Origin: Comamonadaceae bacterium PBBC1
GTDB lineage: Bacteria; Pseudomonadota; Gammaproteobacteria; Burkholderiales; Burkholderiaceae_C
Direction of reading: 5' to 3'
Length of the DNA: 64,000 nt
Assembly: GCA_002256145.1 (NCBI GenBank)
Contig: NKIP01000008.1
Span: 105,502 to 169,501, forward strand
In this document: in pieces, positions 7,722-17,168 of the stretch
Numbering within the stretch: position 1 is the first letter of the stretch
Layout: each line of letters begins with the position of its first letter
Notes under the pieces: generated by a model
Databases searched by the model: none
Seen by the model: the letters and a program-made list of their open reading frames with translations, nothing else
What the model was told of the DNA's origin: nothing
Program-made: the position numbers and the translations under genes

Positions 7722-10700
7722 GAGGCGTATGTCTCACCCTGTTGGCGCACCCGGCCAATGGCCATCAGCGTGTCCAAAATCACGGGTAAACGGTCGCGCC
7801 AGCGGCCTTTGGCTTTGAAGTGGGCGGCGATGGCGTCCATGTCCAGCGGGACGGGGGTGGCGCTGAGCACGGCGGCCACGGCCTTGATTTGTTCAGGCAC
7901 TGTGGTGGGCCAGGCTTGTTGGGTGGTGGGTTTTGTAGCTGCTGGGCGGGTGTCTTCGTTGTCTTCGCCGTCGTTGGCGTTCGTGTCGATGCCCGAGTTT
8001 TTCTTTGTGCTTTGCTTTGTTCCGATCTTTGTTCCTGATGGTGTGGGCGTGTCGTCTTCCATGTCCAGGCTGGCTTGTTGGGCCACGGGAAGCGCTTTGG
8101 ACGTTGCCGGGTTTTGGTAGTCGGGGCGCAGCCAGCGGATGGTGCCGGTGGCTTCTTCGGCGGCGCGGCGGGTGTTCAGGGCCACCAGGCGTTGCAGCAG
8201 GGTGCCGTTCCAGGCGGCGCGGGCGGTGGTGCTGGCTTCGTCTTGGCCGCAGGGGGCGGAGCCGAGGTCTTGCCAGCCGTAGGCCGTCAGCACGGCGGTG
8301 TCGAGTTCTTCGTGCAGGGTGCGCAGCACCGACACCAGGCCTTGTTTGTGGAGGGTTTTGTCTTTGGCGCTCAGGGCTTCGCCGCTGCGCAATTTTTCCA
8401 GCACGTTGTACATGCCGGTGAGTGTGAGGTCAGGGTGTGCGGCTTGTTGGGTTTTGCGGTGCGCGTCGAGTTGTTCGGCCAGCTGGCGGATGCGCTCCGC
8501 CAATGCGGGCGTGAGGCCGGTGTCTTCGGCGGGGAAGGGGAAGGTTTCGAAGCAGCGGGTTTTGACGTAAACCGGGTCGTTGCCAACGCCTAACCAGCTG
8601 CCTGCAGACAGCGCCCAAGACGAGTGCAGACTGCTTGACAACACACCCAATTGATACGCGTCCTGCAGCGCAATCGCCACCAGTTTGTTGTCTGGCAGAA
8701 CGGTGTCATTGAGAAATTGAAAGACCCGGTGTTTCGCGGTTTCCACAGTGACTATGTAGCGCGGCAAACCGTCAAGAGCCATTCGCAAATCTTCCCGCAA
8801 ACGGCGGTGCAGCCACCATCGAGTTCTCAACAGTTCATTGCGGTTGACATCTCTTTCTGGCTTGACGCGCTCCAAGACCCATTGATAGACAGAGGGAAAT
8901 TCTTCTCGTACTTGGTCTGCTGTCAGACCAAAAAGGTCAATCACCATCACATCCCGTGGAGTTCCCGTGAGGTCGCGACCGTTGCGATATTCGCGAATAT
9001 GCTTTTCAATTCCAGCGACAGCGCCGAGACCAAGTTGGGACGCCTCTGAGCGCTTTACGATAAAGCCAGCACCACCCAACTCGAACCCGCGATTGGAAAT
9101 TCCAAAAGTGGATTTCAGTGTTTTGGCCGCCGCCACATTGGCCCCAATGCGCAAATCGGCGTGCAGCAAGCCCTGGCTTTCGCTCACGGTCACGGCCACT
9201 TCGCCGTCGTCTTGTGGGGTTTCACTTTGCACCGTGAGCAAGCGCCCGGTGTGTTCGCCTGCTTGCGCGGCGGTCATGGCAATGCGCACGGCCGCGCCGT
9301 TGGCGCCGTCCACCCAGGGGTGGTCGGCCACCGCAAAAACAAGCGAGAGGGGTTTCAGGCTGGGGGGCGCAAGGCCGGGGGCCGATTTCTGCGCGTTTGG
9401 CAGCATGAGGCCCCCGGCCTTGCGCCCCCCAGCCTTGTCAGCGACAGTCTCAGCGCCCGTTGGGTTCCAAGACCCGTCGAGCGCCGCCTGCATCACGCGG
9501 CGGTTGAAGGTTTGTTTGATGCTGTTGGTGGTGATGAAGCCAAAGCGTTCGGCCCCGCCTGCGCTCACGGTCAGCGCGGCCTGGTGCCACCAGTACATGA
9601 CCAGGTCGGCGCTTTCGGGCACCTCGGGCCAGGTGCTGCGCAGCGCGTCCACATAACCGTCACCCAAGGCGGCGCGCATGGTGCTGGCACCAATGAAGGG
9701 CGGGTTGCCCACGATGAAATGCACCTTGGGCCACTGCGCTTTGCGCGGGTGGATGTAACGCTCTTGCACCACTTGGGCGGATTCGTCGGGCACGTTCAGG
9801 CCAGTGACCGGGTGGGGTTTGAAGGTTTTGCCGTCCCAGCGGGTGACGATCTGACCCGCTGCGTCTTTTTGGGGTTCGGTGCCGTCGCAGGCCAGCACCG
9901 CGTCTCGGTTTTCGATGTTGCCGTAGTCGTGCACCACCGGCTCGGCGATGTTGCCCACGCCCACGGTGCGCGCTTGCCACTGCAGGTAGCCGATCCACAG
10001 CACCAACTCGGCCAGGGCAGCGGCACGGGGGTTGAGTTCGATGCCCAACAGTTGCTGCAGGGTGACGGTTTCGCCCTCCAGGTTCAGGCTGTTCTGGCCC
10101 GCGTCCAACGCTTCGAGTTGGTTGAGCACTTCGCCTTCGAGGCGTTTGAGGTGTTCCAGCGTCACATACAAAAAGTTGCCACTGCCGCAGGCCGGGTCCA
10201 GTACCAGCACGGTGCACAGGCGGTGGTGAAAGGCTTTGACGGTCTGGATGGCTTCGCGTTTGTTGGCGCGGGCGCTGGCGCGCAGCGCATCGATTTCTTT
10301 CAGTTCCTCTTTGACTTTGTGATTGGCCTCGCGCTGTGTTTTTTGTTGTTGGGCGAGGGTGTCGCTCAGTTGGTCGGCTTCTGCGTTGAGGGCGTCGTGC
10401 TCGCCCATCAGCAGCAAGGTGGCCGCTTGGGTATCGTTCCATTCGGCGCGCAGCGGGTCGATGACGGTGGGGATGACCAGGCGGTCCACATAGGCGCGGG
10501 GCGTGAAGTGTGCGCCCAGGGCGTGGCGCTCGTCCGGGTCCAGGGCGCGTTCGAGCAAGGTACCAAAGATGGCGGGCTCCACCTCGGTCCAGTTGGCTTT
10601 GGCGGCTTCGAGCAGGCTGTCGATTTGGCTGCGGTTCAGGGGCAGGGCGTAGCCATCGGCTTGTGAGGCTTTGAAAAGCTTGCCGTTGAACTTGAGCACT

Positions 10701-11551
10701 TCGCGGGCCAGCGCGGCGCTGAAGCCCCCCCGGTCCATGTCGGCCCACAGGGCTTGCAGCATGCGTTGCAGCGTGGGCGGGTGTTCGCGATGGCGCTGCA
10801 GCAATTCGCTGAACGCGCCTTTGCCCTCTCCCTTGTCGCTGGCGGGCAGCAGGCCCACGTCTTCGGCAAACATGCTGAACAGGCAGCGGGTCAGGAAGGC
10901 ACCGACCTGGTGAGCGGGGTGTCCATCGGCCTCCAGGCTTTTGGCCACGGTGGCCAGTTGTTTGGCCACTTCGCGGGTGACTTGGGCGTTGGCGCGGCTG
11001 GGGTCCAGCGCCATGGGGTCGGTCCAAACTTGGCGCAGGCGGTGGCGGATTTTTTCGTCGCGCAGGTCTTGCAGCTTGATCTGGTGGCTGCGCGGATCAG
11101 GAAAGGGGATGTAGTTGCCGCCGGTGCGGCTGAATTCAGAAAACAGCTGGATGATCTGGCCGACATCGACCACCAGGATGATGGGCGGGCGGCCTTCGGC
11201 GGCGGGCAGGGCGCGGGCGTAGTTTTGCGCTTGGGCGTGAGCGCCGTACAGTGTTTTGCTGTAGCTTTTGGTGTGGCTGCCGATGTTGACTTTTTTGGCT
11301 TCGAGAATGAAGTGGCCGCGTTTGTAGCAGTCCACGTACCGGTCTGATTCTTGGCCGTCGGCATGCGCTTCTTTCAAAGCGCGTTCAAACATGTAGTCCC
11401 GGTCTGCGGTGGCGTGCGGTCTGGGCACGTCCAGCAGTTCGCACAGTTCAATGATGAAGCTTTGCGATGTGGCGCGTTCGCTGGCGGTGCTGATTGCCCA
11501 GCGCTGGATGAATTTTTCGGCGCGCTCGTCTTGGGTATTTATGGGGTCCAT
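7715..11551 (-). CDS. MmeI-like type IIL restriction-modification enzyme (nuclease-methyltransferase fusion)
   Basis: 1278 residues. The N-terminus has D74-x9-E84-x-K86 (DCYKRGHFILEAKK), the same D-x9-E-x-K nuclease pattern as MmeI. A helical spacer follows (about 150-340), then an N6-adenine methyltransferase: HALGAHFTP (343-351), motif I DPACGSGNF (452-460) and motif IV NPPF (616-619). The target-recognition region should lie at about 700-1000. The protein is longer than MmeI (919 residues). The extra C-terminal ~200 residues include a low-complexity linker and a winged-helix-like end (LPVILDTLMAIGRVRQQG). One polypeptide would both cut and methylate the host strand. It lies between a DUF6172 gene and a coupled unknown gene on the same strand. 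Confidence 0.85.
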   Translation of the reverse strand: MDPINTQDERAEKFIQRWAISTASERATSQSFIIELCELLDVPRPHATADRDYMFERALKEAHADGQESDRYVDCYKRGHFILEAKKVNIGSHTKSYSKTLYGAHAQAQNYARALPAAEGRPPIILVVDVGQIIQLFSEFSRTGGNYIPFPDPRSHQIKLQDLRDEKIRHRLRQVWTDPMALDPSRANAQVTREVAKQLATVAKSLEADGHPAHQVGAFLTRCLFSMFAEDVGLLPASDKGEGKGAFSELLQRHREHPPTLQRMLQALWADMDRGGFSAALAREVLKFNGKLFKASQADGYALPLNRSQIDSLLEAAKANWTEVEPAIFGTLLERALDPDERHALGAHFTPRAYVDRLVIPTVIDPLRAEWNDTQAATLLLMGEHDALNAEADQLSDTLAQQQKTQREANHKVKEELKEIDALRASARANKREAIQTVKAFHHRLCTVLVLDPACGSGNFLYVTLEHLKRLEGEVLNQLEALDAGQNSLNLEGETVTLQQLLGIELNPRAAALAELVLWIGYLQWQARTVGVGNIAEPVVHDYGNIENRDAVLACDGTEPQKDAAGQIVTRWDGKTFKPHPVTGLNVPDESAQVVQERYIHPRKAQWPKVHFIVGNPPFIGASTMRAALGDGYVDALRSTWPEVPESADLVMYWWHQAALTVSAGGAERFGFITTNSIKQTFNRRVMQAALDGSWNPTGAETVADKAGGRKAGGLMLPNAQKSAPGLAPPSLKPLSLVFAVADHPWVDGANGAAVRIAMTAAQAGEHTGRLLTVQSETPQDDGEVAVTVSESQGLLHADLRIGANVAAAKTLKSTFGISNRGFELGGAGFIVKRSEASQLGLGAVAGIEKHIREYRNGRDLTGTPRDVMVIDLFGLTADQVREEFPSVYQWVLERVKPERDVNRNELLRTRWWLHRRLREDLRMALDGLPRYIVTVETAKHRVFQFLNDTVLPDNKLVAIALQDAYQLGVLSSSLHSSWALSAGSWLGVGNDPVYVKTRCFETFPFPAEDTGLTPALAERIRQLAEQLDAHRKTQQAAHPDLTLTGMYNVLEKLRSGEALSAKDKTLHKQGLVSVLRTLHEELDTAVLTAYGWQDLGSAPCGQDEASTTARAAWNGTLLQRLVALNTRRAAEEATGTIRWLRPDYQNPATSKALPVAQQASLDMEDDTPTPSGTKIGTKQSTKKNSGIDTNANDGEDNEDTRPAATKPTTQQAWPTTVPEQIKAVAAVLSATPVPLDMDAIAAHFKAKGRWRDRLPVILDTLMAIGRVRQQGETYASC

Positions 11552-11588
11552 GATTCATATCATAGACTCCAAAATAAATACTTTTTAT

Positions 11589-11915
11589 TCAATATTGAGC
11601 GTCTTGCTGCGGAACTTCGTAGTCGTCTTGTGCCTTGATCACACGCACGCCGTGCTTGCTCAAAATCTCTACATACACCGATGTGGCCCCTGTTTTGGCG
11701 GCGGCGTCCACGGCTTCGATCACGGCGCTCACGCGAACCACTTCGGCGGTGTCGGCGGTCAGGCCCACTTTGCAGTCAAAGTCCCAAAAGTCTACGCCCT
11801 TGGGCAGGGCGCGGTTGCGTTCACGTTTGAAGTATTTGCGGATGTCGTGCTTGACGGCTTCAAGCACGCGGTCGGGGTGCTTGCCTTCGGCTTGCAGGGG
11901 AAAGTTCTTTTTCAT
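11589..11915 (-). CDS. DUF6172 family protein
   Basis: 108 residues starting MKKNFPLQAEGKHPDRVLEA, with HDIRKYFKRERNRALPKGVD and FWDFDCKVG, the hallmark of the DUF6172 family. No function is known. The frame opens further upstream, but family conservation begins at MKKNF (ATG 11913-11915). It is the first gene of a minus-strand run into the type IIL restriction-modification gene (37 bases apart), so the two may share a promoter in 11916-12063. No signal peptide. Confidence 0.85.
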   Translation of the reverse strand: MKKNFPLQAEGKHPDRVLEAVKHDIRKYFKRERNRALPKGVDFWDFDCKVGLTADTAEVVRVSAVIEAVDAAAKTGATSVYVEILSKHGVRVIKAQDDYEVPQQDAQY

Positions 11916-12063
11916 GGGGGGGTCCTGAGGGGTGGGCAAGCGCCCGGTCCGGACGTGAATGCAGGGGCGAATTATCGCTGGTTTGCTTGGGCGCACGGGG
12001 CAACACGGTGGTGCACATCAAGACGGCTTGTGCATATTGATGTATTCATGCAAAAATGCAGAC

Positions 12064-12348
12064 ATGCGAACTTCACTTGATTTTCCCGACGCGCTGTTCA
12101 AGCACCTCAAAACCCGTGCAGCCCAAGAGGGCAGGACCTTGCGCGACCTGGTCATTGAGCTGGTGGAGCGGGGCTTGACCGCCCGCGAGGTGGTGGACCC
12201 GCAAAAGCGGTTTGAGGCCAGGCCACTGATCATTCCAAACCAAGGCCCATTGCCGCTGCATCTGAGCAAATTGACCAATGCCGATTTGTATGAATTGATC
12301 AACGAGGAAGACGATGAGCGAACCATCCAGCTCTTGGGGCGTGGCTGA
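12064..12348 (+). CDS. Ribbon-helix-helix antitoxin (VapB-like)
   Basis: 94 residues. The N-terminus MRTSLDFPDALFKHLKTRAA followed by EGRTLRDLVIELVERGL fits an Arc/MetJ-type ribbon-helix-helix DNA-binding domain. The C-terminal part would bind and neutralise the toxin. The start is ATG 12064, where the RHH strand begins. The 3' end overlaps the toxin gene by 35 bases, the usual antitoxin-first arrangement, so expression is probably autoregulated from the region just upstream. Confidence 0.85.
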   Translation: MRTSLDFPDALFKHLKTRAAQEGRTLRDLVIELVERGLTAREVVDPQKRFEARPLIIPNQGPLPLHLSKLTNADLYELINEEDDERTIQLLGRG

Positions 12349-12850
12349 GGCCTCGGCCAACTGGCGATTGGCACCGGGTGATTTGCTCGATGTCAATGTG
12401 TGGGTGGGGCTTTGCAGTGCCGCTCACCCGTTTCATGCGCAGGCCATGCGCTACTGGGAATCGGCCTGCGCGGCCGCAACGCCTTTGTGGTTTTGCCGCA
12501 GCACCATGATGGGTTTGGTGCGCGTGCTGTCGCAACCCCGCGCGATGGGCCTCAATGTGTTGAGTCTGACGCAGGCCATGACCATGTACCGCCAATGGTT
12601 GGAAACGCCTGCCGTGGGAATGCTGGCCGACCCGCCTGGTTTGGATGACGCCATTGCGCAGTTACTGGGGCGTCGCGGTGAGCCCCAGCCCATTCGCTTG
12701 TGGACCGACATGTGCCTGGCGGCCACAGCCCAAAGCGCAGGCCTGCGCATGGTCACCTTCGACCGTGACTTTGAGCGTTTTGGGCTGACGCGTTGTTTGG
12801 TGTTGCCAACCGACACCAACCCCCACACCAACCCAGACACCGCGCCCTGA
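12314..12850 (+). CDS. PIN-domain toxin (VapC-like ribonuclease)
   Basis: 178 residues. The PIN core is visible: LLDVNVWVGL with the first catalytic aspartate (D26), then LWTDMCLAATAQSAGLRMV and TFDRDFERF with later acidic residues. It would be a magnesium-dependent ribonuclease held inactive by the antitoxin encoded just upstream, whose gene it overlaps. The N-terminal ~20 residues before LLDVN look like a non-conserved extension. A C-terminal tail rich in T, N and P follows the domain. The RNA target cannot be read from sequence. Confidence 0.85.
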   Translation: MSEPSSSWGVAEASANWRLAPGDLLDVNVWVGLCSAAHPFHAQAMRYWESACAAATPLWFCRSTMMGLVRVLSQPRAMGLNVLSLTQAMTMYRQWLETPAVGMLADPPGLDDAIAQLLGRRGEPQPIRLWTDMCLAATAQSAGLRMVTFDRDFERFGLTRCLVLPTDTNPHTNPDTAP

Positions 12851-12861
12851 GCGCATTCACA

Positions 12862-13845
12862 TCAATCGGCCTTGATGCCCTGGTCTTTGATCAGGCGGGC
12901 CCAGCGTTCGGCATCGCGCTCGACCAGTTGGGCAAAGGCTTGTGGGGTGCTGCCGCTGGGGTCCATGCCTTGAGAGACAAATGCTTTTTGCACGTCTTCG
13001 CCGCCGAGCAGTTGGTTGATCTCGCGGTTGTACAGGTTGACGATGTCGGTCGGTGTGCCTTTGGGGGCAAAAAAGCCATACCACATGTCCACGTTCACAT
13101 TGCCTGCTTTGGCCTCGGCCAAGGTGGGCAGATCGGGCAGCAGGGCGTGGCGCTTGTCACTGCCAATGCCCAGCGCCACCAGTCGGCCAGATCGGATGTG
13201 CGGCAAGGCCACATGAATGGGCAAGAACATCGCGTCCACCTGGCCGCCGAGCAAATCGGTCACGGCCGGGCCGGTGCCCCGGTAAGGAATGTGGGTCAGA
13301 AACACCCGTGCGGTGTTTTTGAAGAGTTCCATGGACAAGTGGTGCGGTGTGCCCACGCCAGGCGATGCGTAATTGATGCGGCCCGGTTGAAGCCGTGCGG
13401 CTTGCACCAGTTCTGCAGCGGTTTTGTAGCCGGCTTTGGGGTGAGTGACCAAGAGCAATTGCCCCCAGCTGGTTTGCGAGACGGCCGTCAAGTCTTTCAC
13501 TGGGTCAAAACTCAATCCGGGGTACAGCGCCCGGTTCATGACCAGGGTGTTGACGCTCACCAACAAGGTGGTGCCATCGGGCGCGGCGCGCACCACAGCT
13601 TCGGTGCCAATGTTGCCGGATGCACCCACACGGTTCTCGACCACCACCGGACGGTTCAGGCGCTGCGAGAGTTTGGGCCCCAAGGTGCGTGCGATCAGGT
13701 CAATGCCCGTGCCGGGCGTGAAGGGCACGATCAGTTTCAGGGGCGCTTGGCTGGCTGCAGATTGAGCCCAAGCCAAGGGGGCAGCGCCCAAACTCAAAAG
13801 GCTGGCACCCAGCAAGGTGCTCAGTTGGCGGCGTGACGGGTTCAT
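12862..13845 (-). CDS. Bug-family (TctC-like) tripartite tricarboxylate transporter substrate-binding protein
   Basis: 327 residues with a signal peptide (RRQLSTLLGASLLSLGAAPLAWA). Bug family motifs are visible: LKLIVPFTPGTGIDLIARTL, NRPVVVENRVGASGNIG, INYASPGVGTPHHLSMELF and the FLTHIPYRGTGPAVTDLLGG region. These periplasmic proteins bind small carboxylates and are greatly expanded in Burkholderiales. No TctA/TctB membrane components are nearby, so it is an orphan binding protein, as is common. The ligand is unknown. Confidence 0.9.
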   Translation of the reverse strand: MNPSRRQLSTLLGASLLSLGAAPLAWAQSAASQAPLKLIVPFTPGTGIDLIARTLGPKLSQRLNRPVVVENRVGASGNIGTEAVVRAAPDGTTLLVSVNTLVMNRALYPGLSFDPVKDLTAVSQTSWGQLLLVTHPKAGYKTAAELVQAARLQPGRINYASPGVGTPHHLSMELFKNTARVFLTHIPYRGTGPAVTDLLGGQVDAMFLPIHVALPHIRSGRLVALGIGSDKRHALLPDLPTLAEAKAGNVNVDMWYGFFAPKGTPTDIVNLYNREINQLLGGEDVQKAFVSQGMDPSGSTPQAFAQLVERDAERWARLIKDQGIKAD

Positions 13846-13950
13846 GGGGCGATCTCCAAGTGTTTTTGGTCAATGGTCATTATTGAAGAGCCCAGCTGTG
13901 CCTTGTACCTCTGGAGTCCCTTCACCTGTCGTGTGCCGGACAGTGCCGTG

Positions 13951-14448
13951 TCAGCGTAAACGGTACTTAAGCTGAAAACTGACCGCACCATACAGCCGGT
14001 CTTTGAGGGGCGGCACCAGCGCCACGTTCAGGCCCCAGTGCTGGCCTTCCAGGCTGGCGGTGGGAATGAGGGCTGGAAACCAACCGCCCTGGTAGGCATT
14101 GGGGTAACCGTTGAAAGCCCCGGCCACCACGCCCAGCTTCACGCCGGCCCAAGTCCAGGGTTGGTAGTAGGCACCCACATAGTTGGAGTTGGCGTTGTTG
14201 CTGTTGCGAAAGCGCCCCGCTGTGGCTGACCAGGTGTCGTCAATGCGGTATTCGAAGCCGATGCCGGGGTTGGCGTTGCGCAGGCCTTGGTTGGTGTCAA
14301 AGTGGGCCGAGTAAAACCCGGCGTTGACCCACAGGCGGCTGGCGTCGAACTCGGCTTTTGCTGCGCTGCCTAATGTGCACAGCAAAACCAAGCTGAGGGC
14401 TTTGAGGGAAGAGCCCAAGACCAGATCAGGTGGAACTGGCAATTTCAT
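13951..14448 (-). CDS. Small outer-membrane beta-barrel-like protein
   Basis: 165 residues from ATG 14448, preceded by GGAGAG. A hydrophobic signal segment (LKALSLVLLCTLGSAAKAE) is followed by alternating amphipathic strands rich in aromatic residues and glycine (LWVNAGFYSAHFD, GIGFEYRIDDTWSATAG, SNYVGAYYQPWTWAGVKLG). It ends in KYRLR. The size and the strand pattern suggest an 8-stranded barrel; the frame contains YRIDDTWSA and GAYYQPW as in lipid A palmitoyltransferase-like hypothetical proteins, but I cannot assign activity. It lies downstream of hemL on the same strand. Confidence 0.7.
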   Translation of the reverse strand: MKLPVPPDLVLGSSLKALSLVLLCTLGSAAKAEFDASRLWVNAGFYSAHFDTNQGLRNANPGIGFEYRIDDTWSATAGRFRNSNNANSNYVGAYYQPWTWAGVKLGVVAGAFNGYPNAYQGGWFPALIPTASLEGQHWGLNVALVPPLKDRLYGAVSFQLKYRLR

Positions 14449-14532
14449 CGGTGTCTCTCCATACAAGCCCAAGTTGCGGGCGGCGTTTTTGGGGCGTGTG
14501 CCACGCCCATCGCCCACAGGGCTCCCACAAAG

Positions 14533-15828
14533 TCAGAGGGTTTTGAACACGTCGCCTGCCACCCGCACCGTCTCGGTGATGTCGGCTTCAGTGTGGGCGG
14601 CACTCACAAAGCCAGCTTCGTATAAAGCGGGCGCGATGTAGACACCGCCGTCCAGCAGGCCGTGGAACAGTTTGTTGAACTTGGGACTGTCGCTGGTCAT
14701 GACCTGGGCGTAGTTTTGCGCCAACTCGGGCAGCAAGAAAAAGCCAAACATGCCGCCTTGGCAGTCGGCGCTGAAAGGCACGCCCGCATTGGCCGCAGCA
14801 CCTTTGAGGCCGTCAACCAAACTTTGCGTGCGAGAACTCAACGCATCCCAAAAGCCGGGCTTGGCGATCTCGCGCAGTGTGGCCAAGCCGCAGGCGGTGG
14901 CCACCGGGTTGCCGCTGAGCGTTCCCGCCTGGTAGACCGGGCCGGTGGGGGCCAACTGGCGCATGATCTCACGCGGACCGCCAAAGGCGGCCAAAGGCAT
15001 GCCGCCGCCAATCACCTTGCCCAGCACCGTCATGTCGGGCTTGAAGCCGGGGATCAATTTGGCGTACACGCTTTGTGCGCTGCCCAAGGCCACGCGGAAA
15101 CCGGACATCACTTCGTCAAACACCAGCAGCGCGCCGTGCTGTGTGCACAGCTCGCGGCAGCGCGTCATGAAGGGCACGCTGGCGCGCACAAAGTTCATGT
15201 TGCCCGCGATGGGCTCGATCATCACGCAGGCCAGTTCCTTGCCGTGCAGTGCAAAGGCTTCTTCCAGTTGCTGGATGTTGTTGTATTCCAGCACCAAGGT
15301 GTCGCGCACCACTTCGGGCGGCACACCCGCGCTGGTGGGGTTGCCAAAGGTGGCCAGGCCCGATCCTGCCTTGACGAGCAGCGCGTCGGCGTGTCCGTGG
15401 TAGCAGCCTTCGAACTTGATGAACTTGGTGCGGCCCGTCGCACCGCGTGCCAGCCGCAGGGCGCTCATGCCCGCTTCGGTGCCCGAGCTGACCAGGCGCA
15501 CCATTTCCATGGAGGGGACATGCTTGAGTATTTCTTCGGCCAGTTCGATCTCGCGCTCGGTGGGGGCACCAAACGAGAAGCCGTCCAGTGCCGCTTTTTG
15601 AACGGCTTCAAGCACGGCGGGGTGACCGTGGCCCAGGATCATGGGACCCCAAGAGCCGATGTAATCGATGTACTTTTGGCCGTTGGCGTCCCAAAAATAG
15701 GCACCCTGGGCACGCTGCACAAAGCGGGGTGTGCCCCCCACTGCGCGAAAGGCACGAACGGGAGAATTCACCCCCCCGGGGATCACCTGGGCGGCGCGGT
15801 CAAAAAGGGTTTGGTTGCGATCAGTCAT
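14533..15828 (-). CDS. hemL: Glutamate-1-semialdehyde 2,1-aminomutase (HemL)
   Basis: 431 residues, the normal family length. It isomerises glutamate-1-semialdehyde to 5-aminolevulinate in the C5 haem pathway, using pyridoxal phosphate in the cytoplasm. Visible motifs include [10 protein letters not shown] near the N-terminus, [35 protein letters not shown], and [12 protein letters not shown], where the lysine is the cofactor-binding residue. It lies 17 bases downstream of thiD on the same strand, so the two are probably cotranscribed. Haem supply would matter to the many c-type cytochromes encoded downstream in the window. Confidence 0.96.
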   Translation of the reverse strand: MTDRNQTLFDRAAQVIPGGVNSPVRAFRAVGGTPRFVQRAQGAYFWDANGQKYIDYIGSWGPMILGHGHPAVLEAVQKAALDGFSFGAPTEREIELAEEILKHVPSMEMVRLVSSGTEAGMSALRLARGATGRTKFIKFEGCYHGHADALLVKAGSGLATFGNPTSAGVPPEVVRDTLVLEYNNIQQLEEAFALHGKELACVMIEPIAGNMNFVRASVPFMTRCRELCTQHGALLVFDEVMSGFRVALGSAQSVYAKLIPGFKPDMTVLGKVIGGGMPLAAFGGPREIMRQLAPTGPVYQAGTLSGNPVATACGLATLREIAKPGFWDALSSRTQSLVDGLKGAAANAGVPFSADCQGGMFGFFLLPELAQNYAQVMTSDSPKFNKLFHGLLDGGVYIAPALYEAGFVSAAHTEADITETVRVAGDVFKTL

Positions 15829-15845
15829 GGGGTGTGTCTCTGGCT

Positions 15846-16787
15846 TCAGTGTTTGGTTTCGTTGAAAGGTACTTCAAAGTAATCTGCCCCTGGGTGCACT
15901 TCGGGATCCGCTTCGTCGTCGGTTTCATCGCCTTCGGGTAGTGCCCAAAACAGGCGGTCAGGGATGACCTGGCCCATGCCGGGCCGAAAGCCTTCGTCCA
16001 GGCACCGGTCCAGATAATGCAGTGCTTCGCTGGTGGCTTCGGGCAGGTCCATGCCGGTGGCCAGCAACGCGGCCAAAGCAGCGGTCAAGGTGTCACCGGC
16101 ACCCGCAAATACAGCTTCAATGTGCTCGAATTTCTCGTGGGCCATCACCGACTCAGGTGACGTCAACACGTTGTCGATGTGCTGTTCGGGCAAGGGCAGA
16201 CCGGTCACCAGGGTGTAGGGCACGCCCCATTCGGATGCCGCCTTGGCAATGTCGCGTGGACCGGGGTTGCGCTGACCCGTCCATTCTGGCAAGAGCCAGC
16301 GGCGCAGCGTGCTGTGGTGGCCGATCAAGACGCTGGTCTGCGGCAACAGCAGTTCGCGAAAAGCGTCCAAGTAAGCGTCGATTTTGTCTTCTTCCCACCA
16401 CGACAAGTTGGGCATGTAGGCCACCACCGGCACACCTTCGTAGTCATCGGCCAACTCGGCGATTGCGCTCAAGTTTTCAGGTGTGCCCACAAAACCAACC
16501 TTGATGACCTGCACCGGAACGTCTTCGGCCATGGTGCGGGCCTGGTCGTTCACGGCTTCGCTGTCCAGAGGGTAAAAGTCGGTGATGCTGGTGGTGTCAC
16601 GCACGTAGGCACCGGTGCACACGGGCAGGCAATGCGCCCCAACCGACGCCATGGCGACGGCATCGCAACTGAGGCCTCCAGCACCACTGGGGTCGTTGGC
16701 ATTGAAGGACAGGACACAGGCCATGAGGGCAGGCTCTTGGTCGGCTAACAGCTGTTCAAGGTCGGGGTCGTGGCTGACGTCGGTCAT
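15846..16787 (-). CDS. thiD: Hydroxymethylpyrimidine/phosphomethylpyrimidine kinase (ThiD)
   Basis: 313 residues. ThiD phosphorylates HMP and then HMP-P in thiamine biosynthesis. Visible are the ribokinase-type N-terminus [20 protein letters not shown], the middle [19 protein letters not shown], and the catalytic [14 protein letters not shown]. The N-terminal ~20 residues ([15 protein letters not shown]) and an acidic C-terminal tail ([16 protein letters not shown]) extend beyond the usual ~265 residues. It is divergent from rubredoxin and upstream of hemL, an arrangement typical of Comamonadaceae. Confidence 0.9.
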   Translation of the reverse strand: MTDVSHDPDLEQLLADQEPALMACVLSFNANDPSGAGGLSCDAVAMASVGAHCLPVCTGAYVRDTTSITDFYPLDSEAVNDQARTMAEDVPVQVIKVGFVGTPENLSAIAELADDYEGVPVVAYMPNLSWWEEDKIDAYLDAFRELLLPQTSVLIGHHSTLRRWLLPEWTGQRNPGPRDIAKAASEWGVPYTLVTGLPLPEQHIDNVLTSPESVMAHEKFEHIEAVFAGAGDTLTAALAALLATGMDLPEATSEALHYLDRCLDEGFRPGMGQVIPDRLFWALPEGDETDDEADPEVHPGADYFEVPFNETKH

Positions 16788-16892
16788 TAAAAGGGCGAAT
16801 GTCGGGTGCTTCGGTAGGTTTGAACTGGGGGCTCATCGAACAGCCCGATACAATCAAAACATTCTATTCGACTCTCTGATTGCGACACTGTG

Positions 16893-17063
16893 ATGGAACT
16901 CAAAACTTGGATGTGCCTGATTTGCGGCTGGATCTACGATGAAGCTGAGGGCGATCCCGAGCATGGCATTGCTCCCGGCACCAAATGGGAAGACGTGCCC
17001 ATGAACTGGACTTGCCCCGAATGCGCGGCCCGCAAGGAAGACTTCGAGATGGTTGCGATCTGA
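16893..17063 (+). CDS. Rubredoxin
   Basis: 56 residues. The iron-binding cysteines are C8-x2-C11 (MCLICGWIYDEAEGD) and C41-x2-C44 (NWTCPECAARKEDFE), so this is a single-domain rubredoxin of normal length. It would carry one electron via Fe(Cys)4 in the cytoplasm. It is divergent from thiD. The partner is not evident here; in related genomes rubredoxins serve oxygenases or peroxide and superoxide detoxification. Confidence 0.95.
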   Translation: MELKTWMCLICGWIYDEAEGDPEHGIAPGTKWEDVPMNWTCPECAARKEDFEMVAI

Positions 17064-17080
17064 TCGGCACTCGCATGCCG

Positions 17081-17145
17081 TAGGTCGGTGGCTTCAGCCC
17101 CGACAAACCCGGTGGGCCAAGTGTCGGAGCTGAAGCTCCGACCTA
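17081..17145. repeat. REP-like inverted repeat pair between rubredoxin and photolyase genes
   Basis: The left arm contains TAGGTCGGTGGCTTCAGCC and the right arm GTCGGAGCT-GA-AGCTCCGAC-CTA. The right arm is itself a perfect 9-bp hairpin. The arms are complementary to each other with a few mismatches, so two alternative folds are possible. It lies between convergent genes and may also end transcription, although it lacks a T-tract. Confidence 0.65.
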
Positions 17146-17168
17146 CAACGAGCACCCGTATCGCAGCC

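Noticed and set aside
9161..10666. 501-codon frame antisense to the restriction-modification gene
   Set aside because: Shadow frame over conserved methyltransferase motifs on the other strand.
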